NCBI GenBank assembly: GCA_028284155.1
Contig: JANQSF010000014.1
Location: 1-63,703 of the forward strand
DNA from: Phycisphaeraceae bacterium
GTDB lineage: Bacteria > Planctomycetota > Phycisphaerae > Phycisphaerales > Phycisphaeraceae
Length of the DNA stretch: 63,703 nucleotides
Direction of reading: 5' to 3'
A program made the translations under genes and the position numbers. Numbering within the stretch: the stretch's first letter is position 1; each line of letters opens with the position of its first letter. The notes below the pieces were generated by a model, which was not told the DNA's origin, did no database searches, and saw only the letters and a program-made list of their open reading frames with translations. Positions 44,675 through 53,447 of this stretch are shown piece after piece.

Positions 44675-46576
44675 TCACCCGAATGCCAGCACGGCCATCG
44701 TCAGCAGCAGCGTGTTGTGCACGGCGTGCATGGTCATGGGCGCGATGATCGAGCCGCGCCATTCGCGGATGATCGACAGGCTCACGCTCACCGACATCAG
44801 AACCGGGATGCCCATCAGGCCTTGCGGATGAATCGCCGCAAAGATGAACCCGACGATCAAGGCTGACACGACCACCCCACGGTAGCCGCGCAGGTGGTGT
44901 TGCAGCATCCCGCGGAAGATCGTTTCTTCGACGATCGGTGCCCAGAGCGAGGCGAGCAGCATCAGGAAGAGGAACTCCAGCCCGCCGGCGTCAGCCAACT
45001 CAAACGGCAGCGGGTGGACCGGCCCAAAGTCGTTGTCGATCGCCATGGACTGATCCGCCGACTCGCCGGCGTCGGCTGACTGTTCCTGCATGACGTCGCC
45101 GAACGGGTCGTCGGGGTCGAACGTCTGTTCCGGATCGGCCCAGGACTTGTCGCTGGGCGCGACTTGTTCCGTGCCCCGCCAAGTGTCCTGCGTCGTGGCG
45201 TCTGCCCATTCGTCGGCTGACAGTTGCGAGACCAGCAGCATTAACAGCAGCGTGACACCGAACCCCAAGCCCATCAATGGGATCGCCGCCAGGTAACCGA
45301 CCAGCCCGCTGCCGATCTCTCGGAACACGCCGCGCCCGCGGTGCCAGCCGATGGCTGAGCGCAGCCGACCCATCGGCTCGCCGCGCAGCCGAACCCACAG
45401 CGGGATGAACAGCGTCAGCCAAACCGCCTGCATCGCGACCCACTGCGGCACGGCCTCCTGCGTGACGACCAGAAGCGCGTCGAAGGCGATCATCGCCAAC
45501 AGGAACAGGATGACCGCTTCGAGATAGATCAACCGGTTCGGCGTCGGCGGGCGATTCGTGTCGTACTTGAACCGCAGGCTCCCATTCACCGCCGCGACCA
45601 GCGCGACGATCAGCAGGATCAATCCCACGATCACGCCGCCAATCCCCATCAACGCGAGGGCAACCAGCACCAACGCCGTGCGCGTCGCGTCCCACGTGAC
45701 TTCTTGGCGCAAAGGGTCGTTGTCCGCCTGGTCCCAACTCAACGCCAGCTTGCCGAACCAACCCAGGTCGTCGAGCAACACCGTACGCTGCGACTCGTCG
45801 AGCGCAGCCGACCCGTTGTTGTAAACCAGTTCCAACTCTTTCAGAGGTAGCGACGCGATCTCGTCGTCGTCATACTCCCAACTGCGAAGCGCTTCCAACC
45901 GCCAGATCGCCTCCTCCGGCCCGGCGATCTCGGCGATGACCACGACCCACTTGACATAGTCCGTGTAGGTCGGCGACTGGTCCGCCAGTGTCTCAGCCTC
46001 CTTCAGGATCTGCGACGACGTGCCCGGCTGATTCTGCCCGAAGACATCCATCGCGACGATGTACCGGCCCTGGAACCGCGTCATGCCCGCGTTGACGTCC
46101 GGTCCGTCCGGCATCGCCTCGATCGCCTGGTCGGACAACAGGTACGGTAACGTCATGATGAACCCGACGATGATCAACACCACCGCCCACAACAACAGCA
46201 ACCGCGCACGCGGGACGGGCGGCGGCGGTACGGGCGGCGACGGGGGCGTGCCCCAGGCCGCAGGGGGCGTAGGCCAATTCGCTGAACCGTCGGACGGAGG
46301 CGTCGACGTCGCGTCGAATGAATGCTGCGCAGGCCATTGAGCCGGCGTTTCTGATTGCGGTTCGTGTGGCCAAGCCGCGGGCGGGTCAGGGGGAATGTTT
46401 GGAGTCAGGTCCGCGGGGGACTCGGGGGGCGATTCGGGGGGAAGATACGGGGGCGATTCCGGGCGATCGTCGGGCTCGGGAAACGGCGCACCTTCTTCGT
46501 GCCCGTCGTTCCAATCAATCGGCCGATCCGCCGGCTGGTCGTGTTGTTCGCGATTGTCCCCGTCCATCACCCCCAT
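44675..46576 (-). CDS. CPBP-family intramembrane metalloprotease
   Basis: A 633-residue membrane protein. The first 120 or so residues are an unusual acidic, Pro-rich cytoplasmic tail (PESPPYLPPESPPES and later repeats of similar type). Then come a single helix, a soluble region of about 150 residues, and several helices. The CPBP/Abi motifs are in the C-terminal part: EETIFRGMLQHHL (first Glu near 549), FIFAAIHPQGL and MTMHAVHNTLL. The family includes Rce1-like prenyl-protein proteases and many unassigned members. The substrate is unknown. The start is ATG 46576 or 46567, three codons apart. Confidence 0.82.
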   Translation of the reverse strand: MGVMDGDNREQHDQPADRPIDWNDGHEEGAPFPEPDDRPESPPYLPPESPPESPADLTPNIPPDPPAAWPHEPQSETPAQWPAQHSFDATSTPPSDGSANWPTPPAAWGTPPSPPVPPPPVPRARLLLLWAVVLIIVGFIMTLPYLLSDQAIEAMPDGPDVNAGMTRFQGRYIVAMDVFGQNQPGTSSQILKEAETLADQSPTYTDYVKWVVVIAEIAGPEEAIWRLEALRSWEYDDDEIASLPLKELELVYNNGSAALDESQRTVLLDDLGWFGKLALSWDQADNDPLRQEVTWDATRTALVLVALALMGIGGVIVGLILLIVALVAAVNGSLRFKYDTNRPPTPNRLIYLEAVILFLLAMIAFDALLVVTQEAVPQWVAMQAVWLTLFIPLWVRLRGEPMGRLRSAIGWHRGRGVFREIGSGLVGYLAAIPLMGLGFGVTLLLMLLVSQLSADEWADATTQDTWRGTEQVAPSDKSWADPEQTFDPDDPFGDVMQEQSADAGESADQSMAIDNDFGPVHPLPFELADAGGLEFLFLMLLASLWAPIVEETIFRGMLQHHLRGYRGVVVSALIVGFIFAAIHPQGLMGIPVLMSVSVSLSIIREWRGSIIAPMTMHAVHNTLLLTMAVLAFG

Positions 46577-46760
46577 TATGCACACTCTGGCCGCTCGCTG
46601 CACAAAACCCAGCCGCACCCGCCCCGAAAGCCCACCAATGCACCGTGCCGTGGTCGTCCTTGCGAGACTTGCCCCGTCACCGCCCGATCGCAACGACCGA
46701 ACACGGCCACACGACGCCAACCACGCCCCAAACCCCGCGACGCGGATATCATGCAACATC

Positions 46761-47588
46761 ATGCAGCCGACCACGCTCATCATTCGCACAGCCGGGACGA
46801 ACTGCGACCGCGAACTGGCCCACGCTTTTGCGTTGGCCGGCGCGGCGACGAACACCGTCCACCTCAACCGCGTGATCGACAACCCCGCCATGGTCGACAG
46901 CTTCGACCTGATCGGCTTCGCCGGCGGGTTCAGCTACGGCGACGACATCGCCGCGGGGCGAATCTTCGCCAACCGACTCCGCCACCGCCTGCTCGAGCCG
47001 ATCCGCAACGCCATCAAGTGCGGCGTGCCGATGATCGGCATCTGCAACGGCTTCCAGGTCCTCGTCAAGATGGGCCTGCTGCCCAACCCGGCCACCCCCG
47101 GAACTGGCGACGTGCAACAGGCCACGCTGGCCGACAACACGTCCGGCCGATTCATCGCCCGGTGGGTCAACCTCGAAGTGCCGGACAACACCAAGTGCAT
47201 CTGGACGCAAGGCCTGTCGAAGTTCAGTTTGCCCATCGCCCACGCCGAAGGCCGATTTGTCCCCGCCTCTAACGACCTGTTAGGCCAGTGGGAAGCCGCC
47301 GGCCAAATCGCGCTGCGTTACGCGGCCGACGACAACCCCAACGGCTCGGTGGCCGACATCGCCGGCGTCTGCGACCCGACCGGCAGCATCCTCGGCCTGA
47401 TGCCCCACCCCGAACGCTGCACCGACGCCAAGCACTTGCCCGACTGGTCACACCGATCGGCTGAACAACTCGCCGAAACCCCCGCGGGACTGGCCATGTT
47501 CCGCAACGCCGTCGAACACGTCGTCAAACGGTCGCAGTCGCAGGAGCAGCCGGCGACGGGTGTATCGTCGTCGATGCAGGCGGTGTGA
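46761..47588 (+). CDS. purQ: Phosphoribosylformylglycinamidine synthase subunit PurQ
   Basis: A 275-residue class I glutamine amidotransferase that supplies ammonia for the fourth step of purine synthesis. The start TTLIIRTAGTNCDRELAHAF matches PurQ. Next come GGFSYGDDIAAGRIFA and the nucleophile Cys near residue 95 in GICNGFQVLVKMG. The catalytic His/Glu are in GLMPHPERC. It is longer than a typical small PurQ, about 225 residues, with extra length after residue 115 and in the C-terminal tail (KRSQSQEQPATG). No purS or purL is adjacent, so the complex partners lie elsewhere. The ATG at 46761 (MQPTTLIIRT) is chosen. Confidence 0.92.
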   Translation: MQPTTLIIRTAGTNCDRELAHAFALAGAATNTVHLNRVIDNPAMVDSFDLIGFAGGFSYGDDIAAGRIFANRLRHRLLEPIRNAIKCGVPMIGICNGFQVLVKMGLLPNPATPGTGDVQQATLADNTSGRFIARWVNLEVPDNTKCIWTQGLSKFSLPIAHAEGRFVPASNDLLGQWEAAGQIALRYAADDNPNGSVADIAGVCDPTGSILGLMPHPERCTDAKHLPDWSHRSAEQLAETPAGLAMFRNAVEHVVKRSQSQEQPATGVSSSMQAV

Positions 47589-47591
47589 TCT

Positions 47592-47623
47592 TGTAGGGTG
47601 GGCACTGTACACGGGGTAAGACT
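47592..47623. repeat. Partial GTAG-headed repeat after purQ
   Basis: TTGTAGGGTGGGCACTGTAC shares its GTAGGGTGGG head with the palindrome at 15471-15507 but lacks its partner arm. It looks like a decayed copy. Confidence 0.4.
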
Positions 47624-47702
47624 ACACGCACTCGGTGAAAGCGCCGGAACAACCCTTGCCGTTCAAGTCGGCCGGTCAGTTAGTAACGACTGTTCCCTGT
47701 CA

Positions 47703-48278
47703 TCAATCAAAGACACGAAATGCCCAACTCATGTATGGGCTGCCGATGCGGACGCGATCGGGGTAATCCTGGATGAATTGCGTCCCCATCTGCTGTGCCC
47801 TGTCCCACTCGCGCTCACTGATCCGAGCCTTACGCGCCTCGATCGGCGTGAGGTCCGCGGCCAGGAATTCGGCGATCATGGGATAGAAGTCGCCGTAGGT
47901 CCCGCTGGCCTGCGGCCCGGGGATCAGGTCGACAGCCACCGCGTCCCGAATCCATGTATAGGTGTTCACCGTCAGCAGTCTCGTTCCGAGTTCGATGCGG
48001 TATACACGGCGGACCCAGTTCCTGAACCGCAGCAGGGCAACGCAATCCAACTCATCGCTATATGCCGCGACGACGATGGGATCGGCCTTGACGACGACGG
48101 CGGCGCGCGTGTCACCGAAACACAAATGCTCGGTTATATACGCGGCGTGGAAGGCCTTCCGAAGTTGATATCGTCTGAACAGGCCCATTTCCCGTTGGAA
48201 CTTGCGCAGCCGCGCCATCGACATCTCGATCTGCACCGGGTCGCTGGCAAGGGCACTGTCGTCGTGATACTTGGACAT
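47703..48278 (-). CDS. Protein of unknown function
   Basis: A 191-residue protein starting MSKYHDDSALASDP. It is rich in Arg and aromatic residues, with segments MARLRKFQREMGLFRRYQLRKAF, FGDTRAAVVVKADPIVVAAY and LRFRNWVRRVYRIELGTRLLTVNTY. No signal peptide, membrane helix or known motif is seen. The ATG at 48278 has GGTGA five bases upstream; an in-frame GTG at 48287 is also possible. It lies in the block of small unknown genes and runs opposite to its neighbours purQ and the DUF1579 gene. Confidence 0.6.
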   Translation of the reverse strand: MSKYHDDSALASDPVQIEMSMARLRKFQREMGLFRRYQLRKAFHAAYITEHLCFGDTRAAVVVKADPIVVAAYSDELDCVALLRFRNWVRRVYRIELGTRLLTVNTYTWIRDAVAVDLIPGPQASGTYGDFYPMIAEFLAADLTPIEARKARISEREWDRAQQMGTQFIQDYPDRVRIGSPYMSWAFRVFD

Positions 48279-48624
48279 GGCGATCACCCCGATATCGCAA
48301 CAGTGTGGAACGTCATTAGACCGTACAGTCTACTCGAATGGCCCGTATGCCGGTTACGTTGCCCGGCTTACGGACTGGCTGGCGCTTTCAGGGTGAATCC
48401 TGGCAGGTCGGCGCGCGAGTTGCGGCAATAAACCTGGAGATTGGCAAGAGCACCTTGGTCTGCGAATGCCTTCAGGACCTGCCACAAGAGTTGCTATCCT
48501 GCATGAGCATTTGGCGCAGGTAGACCGGGCGCGTTGCCCGAAAGCTAGACACGGCATGGCGGGCCATCGGTTGGGCGAATTGCCTGAAATACGAACTCAT
48601 GACTGAACAACTGACGAGGACACC
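48279..48624. repeat. Gap with GTAG/TACG-type palindromes
   Basis: This 346-base gap has no convincing gene. It holds two palindromes related to those at 52879-52954: CCGTATGCCGGTTACGTTGC with its complement at 48343-48373, and GTAGACCGGGCGCGTTGCCC at 48519-48538, within 48516-48545. Confidence 0.6.
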
Positions 48625-49170
48625 ATGCTCACTCACCCCACTCTCGCCGCCGCTTTCGTACTCGGACTCGCGACGGCCTGTTTAGCCCAGGACAAAGCCG
48701 CGCCGAAACCTGCTGAGTTGGAGGTCTTGAAGGCGTCGGTCGGCGTGTGGGATGCGCAGATCGAGGTTTGGCCGCAGGGGCCGGACGCGCCGTCGATCAA
48801 GTTCAAGGGCGTCGAAACGAACCGGGCATTCGGCGAGCACTGGATCGCGTCCGACTTCGTCTTTGAATACCAGGGGCAGACGATGAAGCTCCACTCGATC
48901 GTTGGGTACGACCTTGATCAGAAGAAGTTGGTTGGCAAGGTCATCGACCACGGCCCGTATGCCGCGACGATGACCGGTCAGTACGACGCGGCGTCGAAGA
49001 CCGTCACCTGGGTCACCAAGGCCAAGCACGCGAACGGCAAACCGATGGTGCAGCGGACAACCGTAACGCACAAGAGCGCCGACGAGCGCGTGCTGGTCCT
49101 TCGGATGCCCAACGCTGAAAAGGACGGGCATACGAAGTTCATGCAGATCAAGTTTGTGCGACGGAAGTAG
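48625..49170 (+). CDS. Secreted DUF1579-family protein
   Basis: A 181-residue protein with a signal peptide (HPTLAAAFVLGLATACLAQ, cleavage near residue 21). The body matches the DUF1579 pattern: LKASVGVWDAQIEVWPQGP, EHWIASDFVFEYQGQTMKLHSIVGYDLDQKKLVGKVID, then GQYDAASKTVTWV. It is a beta-barrel lipocalin-like fold whose ligand is unknown. Start ATG 48625. It sits in the small-gene block after purQ. Confidence 0.75.
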   Translation: MLTHPTLAAAFVLGLATACLAQDKAAPKPAELEVLKASVGVWDAQIEVWPQGPDAPSIKFKGVETNRAFGEHWIASDFVFEYQGQTMKLHSIVGYDLDQKKLVGKVIDHGPYAATMTGQYDAASKTVTWVTKAKHANGKPMVQRTTVTHKSADERVLVLRMPNAEKDGHTKFMQIKFVRRK

Positions 49171-49202
49171 GCAGGTGGCGCGGCCAATTGCTGAGGACTC
49201 CA

Positions 49203-49415
49203 ATGCGTGAAGTACGAACCGATCCCGATATTCTCGTTCGCGCTGTCATTGACGGCATCAATCGCTATGTCCGAGAGGTGTTAACGCCGCGCAGTCCGCA
49301 ACTAGCCGATCTATGGGACGGGCCGCAGTCTCAGGATCTTGATGAACTGAAACACCAGGTCGCAAGATCGGTCGCGAAGCAATGGGCGATGTCGTACATG
49401 ATTGACAACGCGTAA
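49203..49415 (+). CDS. Small protein of unknown function
   Basis: A 70-residue protein (MREVRTDPDILVRAVIDG and onward) with two predicted helices and no cysteines or membrane segment. The ATG at 49203 has GAGG six bases upstream; an in-frame TTG at 49188 is less likely. It follows the DUF1579 gene by 32 bases on the same strand. No family is recognised. Confidence 0.45.
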   Translation: MREVRTDPDILVRAVIDGINRYVREVLTPRSPQLADLWDGPQSQDLDELKHQVARSVAKQWAMSYMIDNA

Positions 49416-49495
49416 ACCAATCGTCCGGGCAGGTCCGGGTTGACGGGGCGCATCGCCGTCCGGTTCGCTCAGCCGCTAGATGCAGAGATCCGCAC

Positions 49496-50074
49496 ATGGC
49501 AAGTCCGCAGTGGAACCATTACGCCATGCAAGAATTGGAGGGTGTCCTCCGCGACCGAGGCTTGCAATGTCCGCATTGCGGAGTCGTTTCGCAAGACATG
49601 TTTAAGACTGACGACAACTCCGCGTTTCAATGCCCGGGTTGTGGCCAACGCTTTTCACCGGCTGAGTTTTTCGAAGCACAACGTCGCCCACCTAAGACAG
49701 GGCTGTCGACGCTTTATCGTCCCGTGGGGTCGGCTGAACTCGATCTGATCCGGCAGGCGGAGTATGCGGCGTTTCCTCCGCGGCTTGATTGGCAGCCGAT
49801 TTTCTATCCGGTCCTGACTCAGGACTACGCCGACTTCATCGCACGAGAGTGGAATTCGAAAGACCCCGATCACGACTTTGTGGGATACGTGACCCGATTC
49901 CAGGTCCGCAATGAATTCCTGTGCAACTATGAAATCCAGGTCGCCGCGGACCGGACGATGCTCGAATACTGGATCCCCGCAGAAGACCTCGGTGAGTTCA
50001 ACGACAACATTGTCGGTGTGATTCAGGTCGTGGCCGAATTTCGCAATGGGGCGCTTGCCAAGCCTACGGGCTAA
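49496..50074 (+). CDS. Zinc ribbon fused to crystallin J1-like domain
   Basis: A 192-residue protein. Residues about 25-53 have two CxxC knuckles (CPHCGVVSQDMFKTDDNS then CPGCGQRF), a zinc ribbon. The remainder (STLYRPVGSAELDLIRQAEYAAFPPRL, QPIFYPVLTQDYADFIAREWNSKD, YWIPAEDLGEFNDNIVGVIQVVAEFRNG) matches the family often annotated as ADP-ribosylation/crystallin J1, whose biochemical role is unknown to me. The ATG at 49496 is chosen. It overlaps the end of the convergent downstream gene by 11 bases. Confidence 0.65.
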   Translation: MASPQWNHYAMQELEGVLRDRGLQCPHCGVVSQDMFKTDDNSAFQCPGCGQRFSPAEFFEAQRRPPKTGLSTLYRPVGSAELDLIRQAEYAAFPPRLDWQPIFYPVLTQDYADFIAREWNSKDPDHDFVGYVTRFQVRNEFLCNYEIQVAADRTMLEYWIPAEDLGEFNDNIVGVIQVVAEFRNGALAKPTG

Positions 50075-51224
50075 CCGTTTTCTTAAGCTGAGAGGGTAAC
50101 GTCATCGCATTCCTCCCGTAGGACACAATGACGGCCTCGGCCTTGGCGACACTCGGTTCCGTATCAACCTTGATGGCCGTGGATCGGGTGGGGTGGTGGT
50201 AGCTGATCGACTTGAGCGTAATCGTTTGCGGCCCGATGGTGACTTTCTGTTCCTGCATGTATTCAAGGCGGATCCGCTTGACGCCGAAGTTGGTCACCAC
50301 ATCGGCATTCAGGCGGGGACTTGGCGCATCGGACGATCCGCGTCGATCGATCTCCGCCCGTTCGACCCGCAACGCGACAAAGTGATAGCCATTACCCTTG
50401 ACAATACCGCCCTCGATGGCATTGCGATTGTCACACCAGAACGACATGTAACCGTTCAGTTTTTTCAACTTGATGGTCGGCGCTTTGGCCTTTTCGCTGA
50501 GGATGGAAAACTTGCACGAATCGACAGTCGTGAGAGTCGCATCCGACTCGCGCACCTCGCCAAACTTGTATGCCTTCGGCGGGTCGAGGTAATACACCCG
50601 TCCGCCGCTGGCAATGACCGTGTTGGGCACAACGGCCAGTGTCAGGTCGTCGTTCTGAAGTTGCGGGAAACCGCCGCGCTGCCGATTCTTCCACCAGGTC
50701 TCTTTCCGGATCGTCAGGCGAGTCCGCTTGTCGGGCAGAAGATGCGGCTTGCTCGGCGTGACGATCACTTCCGTCCGGTCAGCGTCTTCGCTGGTTTTGG
50801 GATCGGGCCTGTCCGCAAACCCGTAACGCACGTTCTTGCGAAGGGAATAGACCCTGTAGTGATCGCGCAGGTCCTTACTACGCCCGGCTCGAAAACGGAA
50901 GCGAACCTGCTCGGGAAAGGATTCCATCACCACATAGTCAAGGTGATCCTGGCCCGAGCCCGACCATGCGAACACCAGGACAATTCGCTTGTCGAAATCG
51001 ATCTGCTTTTTCAGGTTTGCCAGGCTCTTGTCATCGAAGACCTTCGCGGCATCGTCGATCGACTCAATCGTCCCAGGAGCGAGCGCCCCGCCGGCAAAGC
51101 CGTACCGAGCCCCTTTCGGCTTCACGTTCAAGACCCCCGAAATCGGCTCATCCGCTCGAGCCGAGGGCAGCCATAAGAGCGACAAGAGCAGCGATGTTAA
51201 GATCGTTCTGGTTGACAAAAGCAA
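50064..51224 (-). CDS. Secreted protein of unknown function
   Basis: A 386-residue protein with a signal peptide (TRTILTSLLLSLLWLPSARA). The mature part is beta-rich, with a repeated dyad of hydrophobic strands, for example QIDFDKRIVLVFAWSGSGQDHLDYVVMESFPEQVRFRFRAG and RLEYMQEQKVTIGPQTITLKSISYHH. It lacks recognised catalytic motifs. The start is ATG 51224. Its 3' end overlaps the convergent crystallin J1-like gene by 11 bases. Confidence 0.6.
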   Translation of the reverse strand: MLLSTRTILTSLLLSLLWLPSARADEPISGVLNVKPKGARYGFAGGALAPGTIESIDDAAKVFDDKSLANLKKQIDFDKRIVLVFAWSGSGQDHLDYVVMESFPEQVRFRFRAGRSKDLRDHYRVYSLRKNVRYGFADRPDPKTSEDADRTEVIVTPSKPHLLPDKRTRLTIRKETWWKNRQRGGFPQLQNDDLTLAVVPNTVIASGGRVYYLDPPKAYKFGEVRESDATLTTVDSCKFSILSEKAKAPTIKLKKLNGYMSFWCDNRNAIEGGIVKGNGYHFVALRVERAEIDRRGSSDAPSPRLNADVVTNFGVKRIRLEYMQEQKVTIGPQTITLKSISYHHPTRSTAIKVDTEPSVAKAEAVIVSYGRNAMTLPSQLKKTVSP

Positions 51225-51268
51225 CTTCCTTCAGCGTATGGATGAGATTGACTCTTGCGGCCTCTGAA

Positions 51269-51400
51269 CAACCTCTCCCTTTGGGAGAGGTCGGCGGCTT
51301 CGCCGCCGGGTGAGGGTTCGGCGCGGCGGTGCTCCAGCCTCAACGGGGCGTTCACTGCGCAGAGCCCTCACCCCAACCCTCTCCCAGAGGGAGAGGGGGG
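51269..51400. repeat. Palindrome CTCTCCCTTTGGGAGAG family
   Basis: The left part (51269-51320) contains CCTCTCCCTTTGGGAGAGG and a second hairpin GGCGGCTTCGCCGCC; the right part (51361-51400) has CCTCTCCCAGAGGGAGAGG preceded by CCCTCACCCCAA. The outer arms are inverted. Repeats of this kind occur in many unrelated bacteria. It separates the secreted-protein gene from the DUF2625 gene. Confidence 0.82.
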
Positions 51401-51600
51401 TCATACAGAGCACACTTGTTTTCAGACGCCGAAACGCGTACGCAGTTCCATCCTGTGCGCGGGTGGCTGTGGTTGATGCTCGGATCAACCACGGCTGGGC
51501 AGGCGTTGATGGTGAGTTGCATCTGATATACCTTGGTTTCCAACGCCACCGATACCGGGTTTGCTCAAAGCGGCAACCCCTTCCACGCGCTAAACAACGC

Positions 51601-52260
51601 ATGAAGTCCCTTGCTGAACTCATCAATACCGAAGAACCAGGATGGGATCTCGTTCGATCCTGGATTGACGAGGCTACTAATCACGTCGAAGTCCTGCCAT
51701 GTACGAAAGAGGCCGGCGATCGGGCCTTGCTCAACACCCAGGTCACAACCCGGTCCCCGATGGGTGCGATTGTCCATCAAACCGGTGGGCTTCTGATTGA
51801 CCGCGGATGGATTCGCATCCTCGGTGCGGGGTGCGACCGTCTTCCGTTGTCACAACCCGATTGGAATCTGGGCCGGTCCGTTTTGCAGTTTGGCGATCAG
51901 GCGTCGTTCTGGCTGGTTGGTTGGGACGTTCTTGGCGGCCAGTTCGCCATTAACGGTGGAGGCATCGGCACGAACCCAGGCAAGCTCTACTACTTCGCAA
52001 TCGACACCCTCGAATGGGAGGAGATGGAGTTTGGCTTTTCTGACTTCATTTGGTGGTGCTTGACCGGCGACTTGGAGAAGTTCTACGGAGGTTTTCGGTG
52101 GGCAGGATGGCAAGACGAGGTCGCGAGCCTTGCGGGCGATCAGGTCATTGGCTTTTACCCTTTTCTTTCCGCACAAGCTGAGTCAATCGACGACCGGCAC
52201 AGAAAGCCAGTGCCGGTAACAGAGGTCTTCGAGCTATTCATCGGCAGCACGCTGTCATGA
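51601..52260 (+). CDS. DUF2625-family protein
   Basis: A 219-residue cytoplasmic-type protein beginning MKSLAELINTEEPGWDLVRS. The pattern RALLNTQVTTRSPMGAIVHQTGGLLIDRGWIRILGAG and NLGRSVLQFGDQASFWLVGWDVLGGQFAINGGG matches the DUF2625 family, of unknown function. Further on, FWEEMEFGFSDFIWWCLTGD-like aromatic stretches are typical. The frame runs open to 51310 through the palindrome, but the ATG at 51601 fits the family start. It sits in the small-gene block. Confidence 0.72.
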   Translation: MKSLAELINTEEPGWDLVRSWIDEATNHVEVLPCTKEAGDRALLNTQVTTRSPMGAIVHQTGGLLIDRGWIRILGAGCDRLPLSQPDWNLGRSVLQFGDQASFWLVGWDVLGGQFAINGGGIGTNPGKLYYFAIDTLEWEEMEFGFSDFIWWCLTGDLEKFYGGFRWAGWQDEVASLAGDQVIGFYPFLSAQAESIDDRHRKPVPVTEVFELFIGSTLS

Positions 52261-52276
52261 GTCCTCAGATCAGTCC

Positions 52277-52348
52277 GTAGGTCAGGTCGTTTGACCTGAC
52301 ACGGTTCTACAACACGCGACCGGTGTCAGGTCAAATGACCTGACCTAC
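52277..52348. repeat. GTAG-headed REP-like element, copy 1
   Basis: GTAGGTCAGGTCGTTTGACC at the left and its complement at 52320-52348, ending TGACCTGACCTAC, form a long palindrome. Each arm contains a smaller palindrome (AGGTCGTTTGACCT). A second copy with the same sequence layout is at 53444-53515. Confidence 0.9.
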
Positions 52349-52475
52349 TTACTGACTCGCCCGTTTACATCTGATCACAAGCCTTGTATCATGGCGATCG
52401 CACTTGGGCTTGAAAGTGTGCCCAAGTCGGCAAGCAGTCTGAGAAGTCGTTATTCCACAGCGAGAGGCATCGGTT

Positions 52476-52862
52476 GTGACAGCGCTATTGTCAACCATCG
52501 CATTGATCGTGGCTGCGGTTGCGACCCTGACTTTCTGGATGAGCGTTTATGTGTTTTGGGAAGAGGCGATCCAGAAGAACATCCGATGGGTCGCCGCTCT
52601 GATCGGTCCCCCCACTGGTATCGTGTGTAGTTGGAGCGGGTCGTTGCTCGTGAACGCAGTCGCGCAGGGATTGTTCCTTGCTGATTGGTTCCAAGTTCTT
52701 GCGTGGGTGTTTGTGATTGCCTGTCCCATTGTTTGGCTGATTGTTGCGGTTCGGTGCTGGGATGTCGTTCGCCAGGCGGTTGGGGCATACGTTTTGTCAT
52801 TGGTTGCATTGGGTGTCGTCGTCGGGGGAACGCATGTGTTCAACACCTGGATTAATGTGTAG
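52476..52862 (+). CDS. Small membrane protein of unknown function
   Basis: A 128-residue protein with about four membrane helices (ALLSTIALIVAAVATLTFW, AALIGPPTGIVCSW, VFVIACPIVWLIVAVRCW, YVLSLVALGVVVGGTHV). It begins with a GTG at 52476. No motif is recognised. It lies between two copies of the GTAG-headed REP-like element. Confidence 0.5.
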   Translation: MTALLSTIALIVAAVATLTFWMSVYVFWEEAIQKNIRWVAALIGPPTGIVCSWSGSLLVNAVAQGLFLADWFQVLAWVFVIACPIVWLIVAVRCWDVVRQAVGAYVLSLVALGVVVGGTHVFNTWINV

Positions 52863-52878
52863 CAAGCACGTAGAGCAG

Positions 52879-52954
52879 CAGGTAGGCCGGGCACGTTGCC
52901 CGGCGGTTGACCGCATAATGACCATGATTGCTGGGCAACGTGCCTGACGTACGG
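52879..52954. repeat. GTAG-headed palindrome GGCCGGGCACGTTGCCCGG
   Basis: The left arm (52879-52907) begins GTAGGCCGGGCACGTTGCCC after a short GCAG. The right arm (52930-52954, core TGGGCAACGTGCC) is a shorter, imperfect match. Related copies are at 48343-48373 and 48516-48545. Confidence 0.75.
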
Positions 52955-52961
52955 TCTAGTC

Positions 52962-53447
52962 GTGCAACAAAGCAACTTGGTTGTCAGTTTGGATGACTCT
53001 CAATTATCCCGAGCAGTAGCTCAGACTGACTTCGCTGCCCGCTATTATGCGCTCTGTCAGCGGTTTCCGATTCGTTCTTTGTCGCAATGCAAACTGCCGA
53101 AACGAGCAGTTTCTGGCGTCTTAACTGAGATCGGTCGTGATCCCGCCAATTGGCACTATTCAGCCTGCGCTTACGAGCAGGAAACAACAGTTGACGGGGT
53201 CACTCGATCTATTGGGTTCCGCATTCACGGTCGTACGTCTCTGGAGTTTGATTTCTGCATCGCTTACCCTGATGATTCGTGTGCCGGTGGACCATTCGCA
53301 GTCATTGCACACAGCGCAGCAATAGCAGCCAATATCCCACCACACGAACCGCCTTACCCGCGACCCGAGTTTCACTCATTACAAGAATTCACCGACATCT
53401 TGACGGAGTCTTTCGCAATCGGCGAGCTGCTGATGGACAGCACGTAG
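52962..53447 (+). CDS. Protein of unknown function
   Basis: A 161-residue protein (start GTG 52962). It has no signal peptide or membrane helix. The centre (IGFRIHGRTSLEFDFCIAYPDDSCAGGPFAVIAHSAA) is beta-rich with two cysteines 11 residues apart. No family is recognised. Its stop codon TAG (53445-53447) is the last three bases of the GTAG head of the following REP-like element, so the element supplies the stop. Confidence 0.5.
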   Translation: MQQSNLVVSLDDSQLSRAVAQTDFAARYYALCQRFPIRSLSQCKLPKRAVSGVLTEIGRDPANWHYSACAYEQETTVDGVTRSIGFRIHGRTSLEFDFCIAYPDDSCAGGPFAVIAHSAAIAANIPPHEPPYPRPEFHSLQEFTDILTESFAIGELLMDST

